From Siphonodentalium dalli (Eukaryota > Mollusca > Scaphopoda > Gadilida > Siphonodentaliidae), in the NCBI GenBank assembly GCA_032622095.1, contig CP136063.1, positions 65,673,897 through 65,737,896 of the forward strand: 64,000 bases of DNA, written 5' to 3'. The number at the start of each line of letters is the position of its first letter. Positions within the stretch are counted from its first letter, which is position 1. Below, in pieces: positions 33,182-44,741 of the stretch. The translations under genes and the position numbers were made by a program. A model generated the notes under the pieces. It saw only the letters and a program-made list of their open reading frames with translations, was not told where the DNA came from and ran no database searches.

Positions 33182-33409
33182 CTGGGAACAGCTTTTAGTT
33201 GTCTAGTTACTAATTTTGTTGATGTTTTTGTTCTCACATTTTGGTGGTTGCTGACATGCATCGCTTGTGGTGACTGCTGCTTTCTTTTTTGGAATATATG
33301 ACAATACTACAGTAGGCTCTGTATGTTCAAATGGCTGCTTTGTACTACCTGAAAATGATATGTCCATTTCATGATACTGCAAAACTGGTTTACTCCCATT
33401 TTAATAATT

Positions 33410-34215
33410 ATACCCCCCGCAACGAAGTTAGGGGGGGTATACTGGAGTCAGCTTGTCCGTCCGTCGTCCGTCCGTCGTCCGTCGTCCGTCGTCCGTCGTC
33501 CGTCCGTCCGTGGACACAAATTTGTCCGGAGTTTTTCTCAGTCGTTTTTTGATCAATTTCCGTGAAACTTGGCACAGACATCAACCACCATGGGAACCTG
33601 TGCACCTGCGATTATGACGTCTGTCGGACTTTTTTTTTTGGAGTTATCCCCCCTTTTTCGACTTAGAAAATTTTCGCAGCATGTATACTTTTGTCCGAGC
33701 TTTTATTCCTACATTTTTTGGTCAATTTTTTTAAAACGTGGCACAGATATTTAGTACCATTGGAACTTGTGCATCTGCGATTATGACATCTGTCCGACAT
33801 GTTTTGGTGGAGTTATCCCCCTTTTTCAACTTAGAAACTTTTTTTGCAACATGCATAATTTTGTCCGAGCTTTTATTCCTACATTTTTCGGTCAATGTTT
33901 TTTAATCTTGGCACTGATATTAAGTACCATGGGAACCTGTGCACCTGCAATTATGACGTCTGTCCGACATTTTTTGTGTGGAGTTATTCCCCATTTTCGA
34001 CTTAGAATATTTTTCGCAACATACATAATTTTGTCCAAGCTTTTATTCCTACAATTTTCCGTCAATAGGTTTAAGATTAGGGTTATGGTTGTACACCTGC
34101 AATGGGAACTGTTATTTTATTATTTTAACTAAATGTTTACTGACATGTCAAACATCTTAGTATTTTTAAAAAAGGGGGGTATCCGTAGTCCCATTGGGAC
34201 AGTCACACCTCTAGT
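33410..34215. mobile_element. Repetitive element of the CCCCCCGCAACGAAG family with 171-bp internal repeats
   Basis: Starts TACCCCCCGCAACGAAGTTA and ends near GGGGGGTATCCGTAGTCCC; the outermost C6/G6 blocks are inverted. After a GTCCGTCCGTCGTCC-rich stretch there are three tandem units of about 171 bp, recognisable by GAGTTATYCCCC and ATAATTTTGTCCRAGC. This family is common in mollusc genomes (recalled). No protein is encoded. Confidence 0.75.
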
Positions 34216-34479
34216 TATCTCTGGTCCATAAACCTGAACAAAACAAATAGGAGTGAAGTCCTAGCTTGTAACAACTTATACTTTTAAAACTCTGTATCTT
34301 TAGTCATTGTCACGATGGCCATCTGTTTCTAATTGTCAGCCAATATTATGTCACATTATTAATGACTGACTGCTGCTGCTAACATACGGTATTAAAGTTC
34401 AACTGCTTCCAATTTGACTTTTTATGAAATTCTTTCCAATGGTACTGTCGGGAAGATCAAATGAGAATCAGGAATGTTC

Positions 34480-35600
34480 AGTCCAGTTCTCTTTGGTGGA
34501 TACAATTAAAATGACACAATTTACAACTTATCTTTTTCCTCTGTGGCCTTGTCATCCCATCTCAGAAGACGCAGTGTTGTACCTGCTTCGCACATAAAAT
34601 CTTGTGTTTTGTCCGGATTGCACAGCACATATCGAGTCGCCAGGTGAAATTCTCCGGTGGTAACCATCGATATTATATTACACGGCCATGAGTGCGTGTG
34701 ATGATCGAACTGTCTGAGGTATACCACCGATTCTGATCTGCGGAATCGTCCTGATTATTACATACTGTTTTCCTCTGTGGCCTTGTCGTCCCATCTCAGA
34801 AGACGCAGCATTGGTCCTGCTTCACATATAAAATCTCATGTTTTGCACAGCACATATTGACTCGCCAGGTGAAATTCTCCGGTGGTGACCAGCGATATTA
34901 TATTACACAGCCATGATTGCATGTGATGATCAAACAGTCTGAGGTATACCACTGATTCTGATCTGTCGAATCGTCCTGGATTGTTACATAATTTACAACT
35001 TACCTTTTTCCTCTGTGGCCTTGTCGTCCCATCTCATAAGACAGTGTTGGTCCTGCTTCGCACATAAAATCTCTTGTTTTGTCTGGTTTGCACAGCTCAA
35101 GTCTCCAGGTGAAATTCTCCAGTGGTAACCAGCGATACTATATCATCACATGGCCATTAGTGCATGTGATGAACGATCGAACAGTCTTGAGGTATACCGC
35201 TGATTCTGATCTGTGGATTCATCCTAGATTGTTATCCCAAATAGCTGCTCGATTGTCACTCTCGCAGGTGTGGCTGAAGCAGCAGAAATCTGTGGTTCTA
35301 GAATGGTGATCTTTTCTTCCATCACCAGCACTTTGCTTTCTAGTGCTGCATATTTCTGTTTCCAAACATCCAGTTCTCTTTGGTGGATATAATTAAAATG
35401 ACATAATTTACAATTTACCTTTTTCCTCTGTGGCCTTGTCATCCCATCTCATAAGACAGTGTTGGTCCTGCTTCGCACATAAAATCCCTTATTTTGTCTG
35501 GTTTGCACAGATCAACTCGCCAGGTGAAATTCTCTGGTTGTAACCAGCGATACTATATCATCACATGGCCATGCTTGCGTGTGATGATTGATTGATTGAT
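34480..35600 (-). repeat. Exon-like units (CEAG..RWDDKATEEK), second cluster
   Basis: Four units. The one at 34521-34727 has the longest open frame, reading TGEFHLATRYVLCNPDKTQD then FMCEAGTTLRLLRWDDKATE and ending in a region equivalent to the splice donor. The donor at about 35418 is intact (AAAAAG|GTAAATTG). Comparison with 23410-24240 suggests one original gene with serial duplication of an exon pair. Confidence 0.6.
35146..35375 (-). pseudogene. Coiled-coil terminal exon, copy 2
   Basis: Second copy of 24165-24394. The upstream intron appears to run from 35418 to 35376, only 43 nt, with GTAAAT and AAAGAG ends; splicing there would join RWDDKATEEK in frame to ELDVWKQKYAALESKV. A stop after LFGITI interrupts the frame before the DESTDQNQRYTS segment, unlike in copy 1. 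Role unknown; the coiled coil suggests oligomerisation. Confidence 0.45.
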
Positions 35601-35606
35601 TGATTT
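35581..35606. repeat. (ATTG)n microsatellite
   Basis: GATTGATTGATTGATTGATT followed by T6. It is the reverse complement of the LINE tail repeat, so it may mark the 3' end of an inverted LINE copy. 35610-36090 has no recognisable gene. Confidence 0.6.
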
Positions 35607-36097
35607 TTTATATAAAGACATACATGTATATTGTTTTAACAGGTTACAAATATAATAAATTACAAGCAAATAAAAAGGAGTTTTTAACATAATTTCAGTT
35701 GTTAGGCTATATAAGAAATCGCAAATTTTGAAACAAAAATGAGGCTGTAAAGAAATCAAAGTGAATACCAATGGTATGATGGCTGAAATTTAGAAAAATC
35801 GTAGAGTACATGTACGGCTAGATATCGGGGATGGCACAAAAATCACTCGAAGGCTTAATTCCATTGTGGTCCCCTGATATGCTACCGGCCACGAGGCAGA
35901 CAATATAGTTACCACAAAATTCTCCATTTTGATATTAAAAAATAATGGTAATGACATCAATGTTAATATATTGATATTTTACATTGATAAAGCCATCATC
36001 AATGTGGATAATATAATTTATCATCATAAGTGCTACATTTACAAGTAATCTTATGATTGTGAATATGTTTATTTTAAAAGAAATGTTCTTTTCACCG

Positions 36098-36168
36098 ACC
36101 AGGTGGATGAGACGCCTGGCAGATCCATTTAACATAACAAGTCTGACACTCGTCTCATTCACCTGGTC
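36098..36168. repeat. Inverted repeat (hairpin) upstream of LINE ORF1
   Basis: GACCAGGTGGATGAGACG (36098-36115) pairs with CGTCTCATTCACCTGGTC (36151-36168) with one mismatch, leaving a loop of about 35 bp. It could lie in the LINE 5' region. Confidence 0.6.
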
Positions 36169-36274
36169 TATGAATACTGACCGATATAATATTATATTAA
36201 TATTAATGCTGCTGCAAGAGGTGCCTGTGGGTTCTGTGTCGGTTCAGTGACTTTGTAAATGATGGAAAACAAAT

Positions 36275-36637
36275 ACTAATCAAAACAAGCCAATTGTTGC
36301 TCCAAGTAAAAAGAAGGAAATTCTAAGTACACCACAGCTCCACCCTCCTTCCCAGAGTATGAGTAAGACTGAAAAGTCCAAAGACCAATTTGAAACTATG
36401 TCTGGTGACATAATAAAATTCACCCCACTTAGATCCCAAATTGAGATAGCTGATACTGAAATGATGGATAGTCAATCCACAGGGGAGATAAATCCCTCCC
36501 TTGGACTATCCAAACCAGAATCATCCAGACCTCCACCAGATCCCGACATCAAGATTCGGAATGGGGTGGAGATCACAAAAATTATCCCACCATATCATGG
36601 CTCACAAAATCGTACAATGGAATGTTCGAGGTTTTAA
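36275..36637 (+). pseudogene. LINE ORF1, C-terminal remnant
   Basis: Frame continues NKPIVAPSKKKEILSTPQLH, then MSKTEKSKDQFETMSGD to a stop at 36637, overlapping the start of the endonuclease frame by about 40 bp. Lysine- and proline-rich sequence fits the tail of an RNA-binding ORF1 protein. The zinc knuckles or RRM that would define it lie upstream and are missing; a stop closes the frame at about 36270. Confidence 0.55.
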
Positions 36638-38093
36638 AAATAATCACTCAGAAGTAGCCTTATTGACTCAAGAGTTCAACCCTGCAGTTATTTGTCTTCA
36701 GGAAACACACCTGAAACAAACAGACTCTATATCCCTAAAAAATTATCAGATATACTCAAAATATGGTCCAGTTGGAACAGATGGTAGGGCCACAGGTGGC
36801 TCAAGTTTCTTAGTGAAAAATACTATCATTCATAGCACTGTACAACTCAATACAAATATCCAAGCAGTTGCATAAAGAATTACACTATCCAAAACTATCA
36901 CAGTTTGTTCAGTTTATATACCTCCAAAGTCATCTACAGAACAAGATTTTATAAACCTCACATCCCAACTTCCTTCACCATATATTTTACTAGGAGATTT
37001 CAATGCGCATAACTCACTTTGGGATGACTCTTGTATCCATACAGATACACAAGGTAATATTGTTGAAAATTTTTTAGGCCATCAACAGTTATGCATTTTT
37101 AATGACGGAAATCCAACCTTCATACATTCAGGAAACGGATCATACACTGCCATAGACCTTACCCTATCTCAAGGTGAGATCTTCGCAGATTTTGACTGGA
37201 ATATCTGCAGCGATCTACACAGTAGTGATCACTTTCCTATTATCATTGAAAGTAAGCAACCAGAACACGACCCTCACCAATATTGGAAATTTAATAAAGC
37301 AGATTGGACACTATTCCAACAAAGATGTGAAGAAAGAATTATCTCTGATGCCTTCGCAGATACAGTCAATCAGATTGCTACTTTCAATGATATACTTACT
37401 AGTATTGCTGAAGAAACAATACCAAAATCCTCGACAAATTCATTTAAAAGTAAGCCATGGTTTGATGAGGATATTAAACAATCCATTCATCACAGAAAGA
37501 GAGCAGAACGACAATACCGTCGTTTTCCCTGTCTGTCAAATTTAAATAATATGAGACAGTGTCGAGCTGTCACCAAACGTCTCATCTGTAACAAGAAGAA
37601 AACATCATGGCGTAAATTCGTCAATAATATAGATCACAAAACTCCCACGAGAAAAGTTTGGCAGATGATAAATAAAATTCGTGGAAAAAACGCAAGACTA
37701 GGAGTTAAACATCTCCTAGAGGGAACTACTTCATTCACTGATATTCCAGAAATAGCTAACAAATTGGATGCTACCATGGGCAAAAACTCTTCAGCAAATA
37801 ATTACACTGCTGATTTTAAACGACATAAGAAAACGGCGGAAAAAACAAAATTGATTTTTAGGTCTACAAATGCTGAAGATTACAATAAACTGTTTTCATT
37901 GATAGAATTGGAAGATTCACTATCACAATCGCATGATACTGTAGCAGGCCCGGATGACATCCCCTATCAATTATTGAAACATTTACCAAATGCTTCCAAA
38001 TCTGCCCTGTTGAAGATTTTTAACACGATCTGGAAATCTGGAAATTTCCCAACCATTTGGAAACAATTGATTGGTCATAAAGAAATGGTTTAA
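36591..38093 (+). pseudogene. LINE ORF2, endonuclease and start of RT
   Basis: One frame, with a single in-frame TAA at about 36873. The APE-type endonuclease motifs are QWNVRG (near 36620), CLQETHL (36695), GDFNAHNSLWD (37000) and SDHFPI (37220), which nick target DNA. Next come the linker SKPWFDEDIKQSIHHRKRAE and the RT N-terminus VAGPDDIPYQLLKHL and FNTIWKSGNFPTIWKQ. The frame ends at 38093 where the fingers/palm region should begin. ATG choice is uncertain; MAHKIVQWNVRG is the likely endonuclease start. Confidence 0.85.
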
Positions 38094-38119
38094 AATTTTC
38101 AATATCCAAAACAAAGTGT

Positions 38120-39661
38120 GTGCACTTTTGTAGGAAACGTAAACAACATGACCATCCTGTTTTAAAACTTGATAAGGACCAACTTGTCGTTGTTGATGAA
38201 ACAAAATTTCTGGGTCTCATTTTTGACTGGAGACTTACATTTAGGTCACACATTGAGGATCTGAAGACTCGTTGTCTCAGAACTCTCAATTTGTTGAAAG
38301 TTTTATCTAACAATTCATGGGGTTCTGACTTCACTGTTCTGATACATTTATATAGATCACTCATACGTTCAAAACTTGACTACGGGTCAATAGTGTATGC
38401 CTCTTCATGTAAATCATACCTCAAAAAACTGGATACTATCCATCATCAAGGTCTCTGTTTGTGTCTTGGGGCTTTTCGTACTTCTCCTGTAGAGAGTTTA
38501 TACATGGAAGCAAATGAACCATCATTACATGATCGTCGTTTGAAGCTTAGTCTTCAATATACTGCTCAGCTAGCAGCCAATAAATCTAACCCAGCATATG
38601 ATTGTGTATTCAGACCATGCTTTGTCTCCCAATTCAAAAAACGACCAACAATTGCTCAACCATTTGGCGTACGAATGGAAGAGCACATACAAAATACAGG
38701 TATCGATTTTATAGATGTAGCTCAATACAAATTACCAAGAGCACCTCCGTGGCTCTCAAAACGACCTGTAGTTCATTCCGAATTACATAGTTTGAAGAAA
38801 AAGGAAACAAGTCCCATCATATACCAACAACATTTTAATGAATTCCGGGATAGTCATCAAGACTATACTTACGTTTATACTGATGGTTCTAAGGAAGCTG
38901 AAAAGGTATCTGCTGCTGTCATTTGTAAACATGACTGTATACAATCCCGTCTTCCTGACCACACATCCATATTTAGTGCTGAAGCTATTGCTCTTTTAAA
39001 AGCACTTGAATATATTCATCAACACGATAAAAGGAAATCAATAATTTGTTCAGACTCCCTTTCTTGTCGTTTGGCTATGCAGAATCATCGGATTGATCAT
39101 CCAATTATACATAAAGTTACTGAGAAATACAATATTATGTCCAAACATAGATTCAACGTTTTATTCTACTGGATACCTAGCCATATGGGTATCCCGGGAA
39201 ACGAAAAGGTGGACAAGGCAGCTAAACAGGCCTTGACTTTCCCTATAGAAAATATGAACTTACCACACAGTGATTTAAAACCACAAATTCGTAATCATAT
39301 ACACTCAAAATGGCAAGAAAGGTGGGACTCACTCCCATCAAATAAATTAAGAGATATCATCTCAACAGTTAATACAAATCATAACCAGATCTCCCCTCGT
39401 CATAATGACGTTATAATAACAAGACTTAGAATTGGACATACTCGTCTGACTCATAAATATCTTATTCTGAAGGAGACTCCTCCTGTATGTACATGCAGCG
39501 GAAACCCCCTTTTAACAGTCAAACATATTTTAATTGAATGTACTGAAAATACTCCAACCCGAGCCAGGTACTTACATGCTACAAGCATGCAGGATCTTTT
39601 AAAAAGACCCAAATGTGTTTTAAAATTTATATCTGCCATTGATGTCTCACACCTACTGTAA
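38120..39661 (+). pseudogene. LINE ORF2, RT thumb, RNase H and C-terminal zinc motif
   Basis: A 513-codon open frame, in a different phase from the upstream part. Begins with KTKFLGL-type thumb sequence (ETKFLGLIFDWRLTFRSHI), then the connection. RNase H follows with all four acidic positions visible: YTDGSKE, SAEAIALLKALE, CSDSLS and GNEKVDKAAK, plus WIPSHMG. It ends with CTCSGNPLLTVKHILIEC, a CxC..H..C finger. The RT catalytic YxDD box and most of the palm are missing upstream: about 200 residues are lost at 38068-38100. The protein could not synthesise DNA; RNase H looks intact. Confidence 0.88.
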
Positions 39662-40190
39662 TAATCAATCAATATTTACAAGTTTTAGAACTGTTCATTG
39701 TAATTACAATGAAATACAATACTTGTTGACTTCAAATTCATTGTTTTATTTCAGCACCTATCAAATATATTCATTGAATATTCACTGTATGTTTATAGTC
39801 TGGCATGCATGTCATGCAAGTTCTTATTCTGAACCAAAAAATTTGTGATATACATAATATTTTCTATTATGGAAGATAGTCTCAATAATGAACTACAAAT
39901 CAGTATTTTAAATATAAATATATTTTGCAAAACAGTATTACTATCTATTCTTGATATTTTGTTTTATATGTGTTTACATTATGGTCAGTATCTTAATGGT
40001 TCTGGCCCAATCGAGCACCCCGCTCTGATTTGGGTGTTTTTAAATTGTATATATTTTGTTTCATTTTAGTCTAATTCACTGTCATTTCTATTCACAGTTG
40101 CTTCACTCGATTTTGATAATCTGTTTCTTCTCGTCGTGATATGGCTTTTTTGCTAAAACGACGTTAAACCCCAATCAATCAATCAATTAA

Positions 40191-40331
40191 CCCTTTGAGT
40201 GCCAGGGGCCGATATTATCGGCCCTAAACCTACACAATAAGTCTGTTAAGAATATAATAAAATATATTAAAATTGTAAATAAAAAAAAAAAAATTTTTTT
40301 TTTTTTTTTTTAAGCCAATGCATTCTCTTAA
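40191..40331. mobile_element. Truncated 231-bp-family MITE
   Basis: TTAA at 40187-40190, then CCCTTTGAGTGCCAGG and the A/T runs, matching 30343 onwards. It breaks off within the palindrome arm at GCATTCTCTTA. No right end is present. Confidence 0.8.
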
Positions 40332-40462
40332 GTTAAGATTATTCCATGAATGTAAATATCGGATTCAGAAATATAGTTTCAATCTGCTAATAGCAAAGAG
40401 AAACAAGCAGCTAAAGGAAAGGGACTTGCTTACATGGCAAGGTACGGACGACTCCAATTGAT
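40331..40462 (+). pseudogene. Short open protein-like segment, unrecognised
   Basis: Reads LRLFHECKYRIQKYSFNLLI then AKRNKQLKERDLLTW and stops at 40462. Strongly basic and helical. It begins where the MITE breaks off, so its true start is missing. Family not recognised. Confidence 0.3.
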
Positions 40463-40739
40463 GGAACCTAACAAGGATATACCCAGGCTGATGAAAAGGG
40501 AGATAACACAAAAAAAACAGAACTAAAAATTTATGTGATTTATTGCCTATATATAATGATTCAATACTGATTATTTCTATTTTGATATGCCGTGATAATA
40601 CAGTGAGGGGGAGTCTAAATATTCATACATGAGATCATTCAATAAATATTAAATTATACTGTAAGTTTTATCAAGTGGTATAAAGGGGCTGACAGTAAGA
40701 GTCCCTAAGAAATCCCATCTCGGCGCTCTCCCGGAAATC

Positions 40740-40950
40740 CAAACTCAGCCAACTGTTGACCCTTCAATGATGTACGTATTGTAGACGGAGCACTCCAACA
40801 ATTTGTTTTCAACTTTGCGATATCATCATAAACATTTTTTTTATTTGTTGACCCTTGTCATTTGATCAAGATGATCGACCCCATTCATGTACTTAGAATA
40901 GTCTGCGATTGATGGTGGACAAGACAATACCTCTTTTGTTCCATCTTTTT
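40740..40950 (-). pseudogene. piggyBac transposase, C-terminal part (third catalytic Asp)
   Basis: Minus strand reads KKDGTKEVLSCPPSIADYSK then YMNGVDHLDQMTRVNK and a stop. After a frameshift it continues KVENKLLECSVYNTYIIEG. P..I.DY...M.GVD..DQ is the piggyBac signature containing the third catalytic aspartate, and the later N.YII is also typical. It continues the transposase core of 42654-44010 but is separated from it by about 1.7 kb of inserted repeat. The left end of the element was not found. Confidence 0.75.
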
Positions 40951-42645
40951 TAGTCGAGTTTTTTTTCCAAAACTCGACTTATAGTTTGATGAGGGACGGT
41001 GGGAGGGCGGCTGGACGGGCGGGTGGGCGGGCGGGCGGGCGACGTGTTTTGCTTATAACTCAACCGTTTATTGACGGATTTTGGTGTGTGAGTACATATC
41101 CATGCACGTAAGCTGCAGACAAAAAATTGTGTTCGTCCGCACATTTATTACAGAGTTATGGCCCTTTGCCATTTTTCACTGATTTTAGGCTCGTTAGTGC
41201 ACAAACATCAAAATTCTCAAGGAATCATCCTCAGAAAACTCGTCTATATCGCTATCACCCAACATGTTGACTAAATTGTGTTTGCTTGGAATATGCCTGT
41301 TAGGATGTAATAAAACAGGTTTCTCTCAAATTTATGAGACATAAAACCAATTAAATACATTTCCTGTCTATGCTCCAGATCAAGATATACTTTAATTGCC
41401 ATATGTTTGAAATAAAAAAACAATTTAAACCCAGGATTCCTGTCTCTGACATAATAGACCGCTACAGCGGGATGCCGTGATGAAGCATAATTTTTAATCT
41501 GCCCGCTACAGCGGGCTGCCGTGAAGAAAGAGTTAATGTGATTATATCTTCACACCCAATTATATCTTCACACCCATCAGCTCCAAATATAACGATGGAT
41601 TCCCCGAAATGCTCTATGAGTTTATCTTTCATATAACGATTTAAGTATGCACCCATAGGAATACCCTGCATTGCGTTCTCCGTGAACAACACGAGAGAAC
41701 TGATTGTTATTTGTTCTATAATTTTCCACTGTAATTCATTTGCATAATTAACCTATAGCTCTAATGCTATATGACTAGGATGGTGTAATTTGCGACCCTC
41801 CATATCTTTGTAAAAGAAATGCCTTGTAAACATTTTAGGCTCGTTAGCGCGATAACTTCAACAAACGTTATCTGATTCGATTGAAATTTGGTATATAGGT
41901 GTCTCCCAAGAATATATCGGTCGTGTTCGAAAACCGGCCAGGTCCGATAAAATTTGATAGAGTTATGGCCCTTAATTAGTCATTTTTCACGAATTTTCAG
42001 CTTGTTAGCGCGATAACTTCAACAAACGTTATCCGATTTGATTGAAATTTGGTATATAGGTGTCTCCCAAGAATATCTCGGACGAGTTCGAAAACCGGCC
42101 TGGTCCGATAAAATTTGATAGAGTTAATGCCCTTAATTAGTCATTTTTTCACAAATTTTCAGCTCGTTAGCGCGATAATTTAACAAACATCATCCTATTT
42201 GATTGAAATTTTAATTTATAGGTGTCTCCCAAGAATACCTCGGACGAGTTAGAAAACCGGCCCGGTCCGATAAAATTTGATAGAGTTATGGTCCTTAAGT
42301 AGTCATTTTGTACGAATTTTGAGCTCGTTAGCGCGATAACTTCAACAAACGTCATCCGATTCAACTTAAATTTGGTATATAAGTGTCTTCCAATAATATC
42401 CTGGACGAGTTCGAAAACCAGCCTGGCCCAATAAAATTTGATAGAGTTATGGCCCTTAATTAGTCATTTTTCGTGAAATTTTAGCTCGTTAGCGCGATAA
42501 CTTCAACAAACGTCCTCTGATTTGTTTAAAATTTGGAATAGACATACTTGCCAAGAATATTTCGGACGAGTTCGAAAATCAGCCTGGCCCGATAAAATTT
42601 GATGGAGTTATGGCCCTTAATTAGTCATTTTTCGATTTTACCTAT
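40951..42645. mobile_element. GAGTTATGGCCC-family repeat with ~160-bp tandem units, interrupted
   Basis: Starts with the foldback GTCGAGTTTTTTTTCCAAAACTCGAC. 40951-41200 and 41838-42645 are two parts of one element. In the second, units of about 160 bp start at 41841, 41999, 42163, 42322 and 42483, each with CTCGTTAGCGCGATAA, GGTGTCTCCCAAGAATA and GAGTTATGGCCCTTAATTAG. It lies exactly within the piggyBac transposase gene. A foreign block (41203-41838) interrupts the run. Confidence 0.8.
41203..41838. repeat. Copy of piggyBac 5' end plus flanking DNA
   Basis: Matches 43938-44575 nearly perfectly: the start of the transposase gene, the subterminal CCGCTACAGCGGG repeats (41459 and 41502), the TTAA boundary at 41533-41536, and about 300 bp of flanking exon-like sequence. 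It lies inside the repeat that splits the same transposase gene. Confidence 0.9.
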
Positions 42646-42653
42646 TAATTAGT

Positions 42654-44010
42654 CTACCGATACTGATGCACACCAATTGGCAGTAGCCACCGGCGGTAAG
42701 CCACCGAAAACGAGACACGGCATCTCTGATGCCACCTCTTGTTTCTTCTTGTTGTGGTAAGGTTATCTACCACAGGCAAGTGACACGTAGAGAGAGCATA
42801 GACTATCTTGTTGTGTTTCCATGCCGTTGCCACCAACTGTTTACATTGCATCAAGTCAAAGGACCCACATGGAATTTTCTTGGCCTGGGCTTTGGTTTTT
42901 ATTATCTCAGGTGGAAAATGTTTTCTGTTGCTTCTAATTGTCCCACACAGGTAAGTACCTTTGGTCAACAGGTAATGTCCCAACATCGGACTGGTAAAAA
43001 TATTGTCTGTATAGACGACGTGACCCTGATCGTGTATGTGCTGTGTCATTCCGATGACTATTTTTCCCCCCAAGACCAAATGTTGATTTTGAGCCGTCCG
43101 TTTTTCCAATATATACTTCAAAACTGTGGCAGTATGCAGATACAGCATCTGCAAGAACCCAGATTTTGACACCCCACTTCAGATTTATCCTTCATATATT
43201 GTTTCAAACCTAGCCTTCCTTTGAACGGTACCATAGCTTCGTCCACAGTTACTTGCTCATGTAAAATATACTGCGCTTGGAATTCCTTTCGCAAGCTGTT
43301 GAGCATATATCATAATTTGAACAATTTGTCGTTGGACGTGGACTAGAATCATCACTAAAATGCAAGTTTCTCCGTATTGCATAATATCTATCCCTACTCA
43401 TTAAGTTTTGAACCAAGCATGAAATACCTGTCATCATTTGACCAATAAAAATCATCTCGACTCATTATCATCACCTCTTTCATCAGAACAATTCCATAGT
43501 AGGCTTTTATTTCTTGTACAGTCACATCATGCCAGTGTCCCTTGTTATTTTGTGGGTCCAGTTCACGCTTTCTGGCAGCATTTTGGTTTGTAAAATTTAC
43601 AATATTCCTGAAGACCTCCTCTGTGTAAAATAGTTGAAAATAATCAATAGCTTGTTTTGAACAATCAAACACTTTCACAGGTCCAGGTGTTTTATTGTAC
43701 ACATGTTGCAAGCAATGCAATTCATATTCCCGTTTCCACTCAAAATGTGGTCGCATGTAAAACAGTGGTAGATTATAATCCTCATTATCACTATCAGATA
43801 TGTTACTTTTATTACTTCCATGTTCTGAATGCAGGTCATTATCGCTAGAGTCATCACTTTCATCTATATCATGAACTTTATCTTGAGAGACATGCTGTTT
43901 TTCTTGAGACTTACTAACATCACACAATATATCAAAAGCACAAACATCAAAATTCTCAAGGAATCATCCTCAGAAAACTCGTCTATATCGCTATCACCCC
44001 ACATGTTGAC
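42654..44010 (-). pseudogene. piggyBac transposase, N-terminal and catalytic core, decayed
   Basis: The minus strand starts MWGDSDIDEFSEDDSL near 44010, shifts frame, and continues with an acidic region and YFQLFYTEEVFRNIVNFTNQ. Further shifts are at about 43450 and 43300. The DDE-type core is visible as VDEAMVPFKGR (first Asp, about 43240) and VVYTDNIFTSP (second Asp, about 43010), followed by CHLPVVDNLTTTRRNK. The third Asp lies in the displaced part at 40740-40950. Full-length piggyBac transposases have roughly 550-600 residues; this one needs at least three frame changes, so it is dead. It excises and inserts DNA at TTAA. Confidence 0.85.
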
Positions 44011-44204
44011 TAAATTGTGTTTGCTTGGAATATGCCTGTTAGGATGTAATAAAACAGGTTTCTCTCAAATTTATGAGACATAAAACCAATTAAATACATT
44101 TCCTGTCTATGCTCCAGATCAAGATATACTTTAATTGCCATATGTTTGAAATAAAAAAACAATTTAAACCCAGGATTCCTGTCTCTGACATAATAGACCG
44201 CTAC

Positions 44205-44275
44205 AGCGGGATGCCGTGATGAAGCATAATTTTTAATCTGCCCGCTACAGCGGGCTGCCGTGAAGAAAGAGTTAA
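44205..44275. other. piggyBac right terminus with subterminal repeats
   Basis: TTAA at 44272-44275, then on the minus strand CTCTTTCTTCACGGCAGCCC. The palindromic core CCGCTACAGCGGG occurs twice (about 44203 and 44247) with the same following bases (ATGCCGTGA / CTGCCGTGA). Such subterminal repeats are probable transposase-binding sites. The same terminus is duplicated at 41459-41536. Confidence 0.7.
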
Positions 44276-44491
44276 TGTGATTATATCTTCACACCCAATT
44301 ATATCTTCACACCCATCAGCTCCAGATATAACGATGGATTCCCCGAAATGCTCTATGAGTTTATCTTTCATATAACGATTTAAGTATGCACCCAGAGGAA
44401 TACCCTGCATTGCGTTCTCCATGAACAACACGAGAGAACTGATTGTTATTTGTTCTATAATTTTCCACTGTAATTCATTTGCATAATTAAC
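44276..44491 (-). pseudogene. Exon-like segment disrupted by piggyBac, unrecognised
   Basis: Minus strand reads VNYANELQWKIIEQITISSL, VLFMENAMQGIPLGAYLNRY, then MKDKLIEHFGESIVISGADG, running into the TTAA terminus. The second copy is at 41537-41755. The part upstream of the insertion is also present at 58723-58760, where the second large block starts. No domain recognised. Confidence 0.4.
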
Positions 44492-44741
44492 CTATAGCTC
44501 TAATGCTATATGACTAGGATGGTGTAATTTGCGACCCTCCATATCTTTGTAAAAGAAATGCCTTGTAAACATTTCGAATCATAAGAGCAAATTAAAATTA
44601 GAAAACAAGTAAACCTGGCTGATCAAATCTTTTAAAATGATGGGGAAGTTATTAGTAAAACGCGGCCTGATTACATACCGTATTTTCTTTTTCAATAAAT
44701 TACACTCAACACACAACTGCTTCTTCAGAATCATGTTTTCC

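Larger units (their letters stand above)
36275..40186 (+). mobile_element. Non-LTR retrotransposon (I/jockey-like, with RNase H), defective
   Basis: Order: end of ORF1, apurinic-type endonuclease, start of RT, then a deletion, RT thumb/connection, RNase H and a CCHC-like end, 3' UTR, and tail CCAATCAATCAATCAA at 40171-40186. RNase H after RT plus an (AATC)n tail points to the I superfamily; the clade is uncertain. A TTAA MITE relic is inserted at the tail. Confidence 0.85.

Noticed and set aside
33408-33605. Minus-strand ORF rich in TDDGRRTTDDG
   Set aside because: Translation of the GTCCGTCC simple repeat inside a known type of noncoding repetitive element.
42729-43169. Plus-strand 146-codon ORF
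   Set aside because: Shadow of the piggyBac transposase frame on the minus strand, which has recognisable catalytic motifs.
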